From NCBI GenBank assembly GCA_029465975.1, contig CM055730.1, forward strand, positions 17,775,918 to 17,839,917: DNA of 64,000 nt. The letters run 5' to 3'. The DNA comes from Dallia pectoralis (taxonomy: Eukaryota; Chordata; Actinopteri; Esociformes; Umbridae). A model generated the notes under the pieces. That model was not told the DNA's origin, did not search any database, and saw only the letters and a list, made by a program, of their open reading frames with translations. Each line of letters starts with the position of its first letter. The first letter of the stretch is position 1. This document shows, piece by piece, positions 61,593 to 64,000 of the stretch. A program made the position numbers and the translations under genes.

Positions 61593-61905
61593 AGCATGTT
61601 AGCTAGTTTTAGTGCGCTAGCTGGCGTTAGCATGTTAGCTAGCGTTAGCGCGCTAGCTAGCGTTAGCATGTTAGCTAGCGTTAGCGCGCTAGCTAGCGTT
61701 AGCTACTACTTTAAGTGTATGCATACATCCAGACAGCCTGCAGCCATGAATGGATAGGTAAGTTCTTTCTCTGGGTCTCTGTTTACACGTTAGCATGTTA
61801 GCTAGCGTTAGCGCGCTAGCTAGCGTTAGCATGTTAGCTAGCGTTAGCATGTTAGCTAGCGTTAGCGCGCTAGCTAGCGTTAGCGCGCTAGCTAGCGTTA
61901 GCTAC
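61593..61905. repeat. Palindromic TAGC minisatellite, second array
   Basis: Same blocks as 59326-59505, in two sub-arrays separated by a unique stretch (61700-61790). Confidence 0.93.
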
Positions 61906-61914
61906 TACTGTAGT

Positions 61915-62410
61915 AATGAGTAATGACTGATAGGTTTAACACATTGTATACTATGGTGCTTGCAGCAGTAGTGTGTAGTCATGAGCAATGACTGATAGGT
62001 TTAACACATTGGATACTATTGTGCATGCAGCAGCAGTGTGTATTCATGTGTAATGACTGATATGTTTAACACATTGTATACTATGGTGCTTACAGCAGTG
62101 TGTATTCATGAGTAATGACTGATAGGTTTAACACATTGTATACTATTGTGCATGCAGCAGCAGTGTGTATTCATGAGTATTGACTGATAGGTTTAACACA
62201 TCACATAATATGGTGCTTGCAGCAGTAGTGTGTATTCATGAGTAATGACTGATAGGTTTAACACATTGTATACTATTGTGCATGCAGCAGCAGTGTGTAT
62301 TCATGAGTATTGACTGATAGGTTTAACACATCACATACTATGGTGCTTGCAGCAGTAGTGTGTATTCATGAGTAATGACTGATAGGTTTAACACATTGCA
62401 TACTATGGCG
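61915..62410. repeat. About 70-bp minisatellite, second array
   Basis: Same unit as 59515-59900, about seven copies. Confidence 0.92.
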
Positions 62411-63284
62411 CAGCAGTGTCACCTCAGTCTGGCAGTTGATATCAGTACACAGTCGACTACGGGTGGCCGCAAGCACACATCATCACAATTTCAGCAGAAA
62501 TTGTACGCTATCTAGTTATTATTATTATATCAAATTTTGACCACCCCTACTCCTCCCACAGTTTTTGCAGTAGATAGACAAAAAATTGTCAAAATGTGCG
62601 TCCCGAAACCTATTTAGTTGCTATTGTTTTGTAGAAGGTTTCGTTATGTAGTTTACGAAATATTAACGATAATGTCGCTAATTAATCCCCATTGAAATAC
62701 ATTGACGGAATCTTCAAAACTAGAGTGTGAGAGCCCATTCAGCAGAAAATGTAGAGAACATTTGTAAACTGCTACTGCTGCCTGAGTTTCAACTCTTTAC
62801 ACACAAATGGCATATCAAAACGTTCATCTATTTGTGCTGTCACTCAAAATGTTCAAATATAAGCTGTAACATATATATTTATTTCGTTATGTCCTTTTGT
62901 TTCCAACTTGCGCCTCCCCATAGACATCCATAGAAACGGTGATTTTCTCCACTCTAATTTGAAAGCGATTTTTGGTGTTTTTTTGTTCGTTTGTTCGTCA
63001 CACATCATCACAATTTCTGCAGAAATTGTACGCTATCTAGTTATTGTTTGAAATGTTATTTTGAGCATTTTATATTGTGTTGAAGAGATCTTGTCTTTTG
63101 TGGGTTGTCAATGGTGAAATGCTAACATTAGCTATTTAAAAATGAAGTGGTTGGGCAATGGTGAAATACTTTAGGAACTCATTAAATTACCTTATTTTAC
63201 TACAACAGTAACTCAAAACTCGGGTTCAACTTTATTACTATAATCATGTTTTTTTAGATGCCATGAAATGACAGTGACTTGGTG

Positions 63285-63492
63285 TACAGTGGATATGAAA
63301 TGTCTACACACACCTCAAAGATTTTAGTTTATTTTTCAATTGAATTGTTAACATTACAGGTCACATTAAAATGTGGAAAATGTTTGAACATAATTTACAT
63401 TATATTATTATATATTATTTAATTTATTATTATATATGTCTAATTTTTTCACATCACAAAAACCGGGGTGTGTAGACTTTTTATATCCACAG
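63285..63492. mobile_element. Tc1/mariner-type MITE, short internally deleted copy
   Basis: TACAGTGGATATGAAATGTC at the left and GTGTAGACTTTTTATATCCAC at the right (inverted) are a familiar fish MITE terminus pair; about 200 bp, no transposase. Confidence 0.75.
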
Positions 63493-63769
63493 TCTTACAC
63501 ACACAACCTGAGTGTTGATGACTGAACATACAAATAGATGAACAGAGATGTTAAAGGTTATTCAGATGACCTGTTCATAAGCATAGACAATAGTCAACCA
63601 GGAAGTCTACTATTCTTACATGTCAAATGGAACGCATTATCCGGCCTACTTCCTGGATTGAGATCACAGATGCCTACGCTGACACAAAGTGCCGCAAAGT
63701 GGATCGCAACAAGGCCAGGCAAGGCAGCCGTGTTTAATTACTAACAACTTAAATGTGAATCGTGCTGGC

Positions 63770-64000
63770 CAATTGCACCACCCTCTCTGAGACAGCTGGC
63801 CAATTGCACCACCCTCTCTGAGACAGCTGGCCAATTGCTCCACCCTCTCTGAGACTGCTGGCCAGTTGCACCAACTTCTCTGAGACAGCTGGCCAATTGC
63901 ACCACCCTATCTGAGACTGCTGGCCAGTTGCACCACCCACTCTGAAACTGCTGGCCAGTTGCACCACCCACTCTGAAACTGCTGGCCAATTGCTCCACCC
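63770..64000. repeat. 31-33-bp minisatellite running off the window end
   Basis: At least seven copies of CTGGCCAATTGCACCACCC then TCTCTGAGACAG; continues beyond 64000. Confidence 0.93.

Larger units (their letters stand above)
58486..63050. repeat. Complex tandem repeat (macrosatellite-like), three main copies
   Basis: Copies start at about 58486, 60016 and 62527 with TATCAAAT(C/T)TTGACCACC, nearly identical for about 450 bp (each carries the same 68-codon open frame). Unit 1 is about 1530 bp. Unit 2 is about 2510 bp with internal partial duplications near 60833 and 61197. Unit 3 is truncated. Units end GCAGAAATTGTACGCTATCT. No known protein. Confidence 0.9.

Noticed and set aside
58685..62933. 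The same 68-codon open frame in three places (MRAHSAENVENICK)
   Set aside because: Carried by the three macrosatellite copies; no recognised domain, and conservation is explained by recent duplication, so I do not call it a gene.

Overview
This window is vertebrate nuclear DNA, almost certainly from a teleost fish. Its genes are split into many short exons with GT/AG junctions. Intergenic and intronic DNA is AT-rich, with long CA, CT and TTA tracts, fish-type hAT and Tc1/mariner MITEs, and an exceptional load of minisatellites (by my estimate a fifth to a quarter of the 64 kb). All three genes I recognise are on the minus strand. Exons were assembled by eye from splice signals, reading phase and family resemblance; no alignment was run.

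Layout. (1) 352-7904: a complete habp2 (hyaluronan-binding protein 2 / factor VII-activating protease) in 13 exons: signal peptide, His/Glu-rich segment, three EGF domains, one kringle, a Pro-rich tandem-repeat linker and a trypsin-type protease with an intact catalytic triad. All phases join and predict about 733 residues. (2) 9138-13296: the 3' part of a TRIM-family gene (coiled-coil exons plus a PRY-SPRY exon); no RING or B-box exon was found. (3) 16512-54982: ablim1 (actin-binding LIM protein 1), 24 exons that join in phase to about 772 residues: four LIM domains, a long Ser/Pro-rich linker and a C-terminal villin headpiece. It includes an 8-nt microexon and a GC-type splice donor. (4) 55-64 kb: no gene recognised; a hairpin-forming array, a complex tandem repeat of about 1.5-2.5 kb units with nested minisatellites, and a MITE.

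habp2 and ablim1 act in different places (a secreted plasma protease and a cytoskeletal adaptor). They are probably neighbours by conserved synteny (both lie in human 10q25) rather than by shared function.

The most striking observation is that several tandem arrays contain authentic splice sites. The donor of the habp2 kringle exon is repeated about 20 times in 41-bp units. The acceptor of habp2 exon 3 is repeated 12 times, mostly in frame-preserving 33-bp units. The acceptor of the ablim1 LIM1 exon is repeated six times in 89-93-bp units. One ablim1 LIM2 exon has been duplicated with 740 bp of adjoining intron, and the copy lost its donor. Together with an in-frame coding VNTR in habp2, this suggests a locus where minisatellite growth keeps generating competing splice sites. 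That is a hypothesis for RNA-seq and long-read testing; part of it could be assembly artefact.
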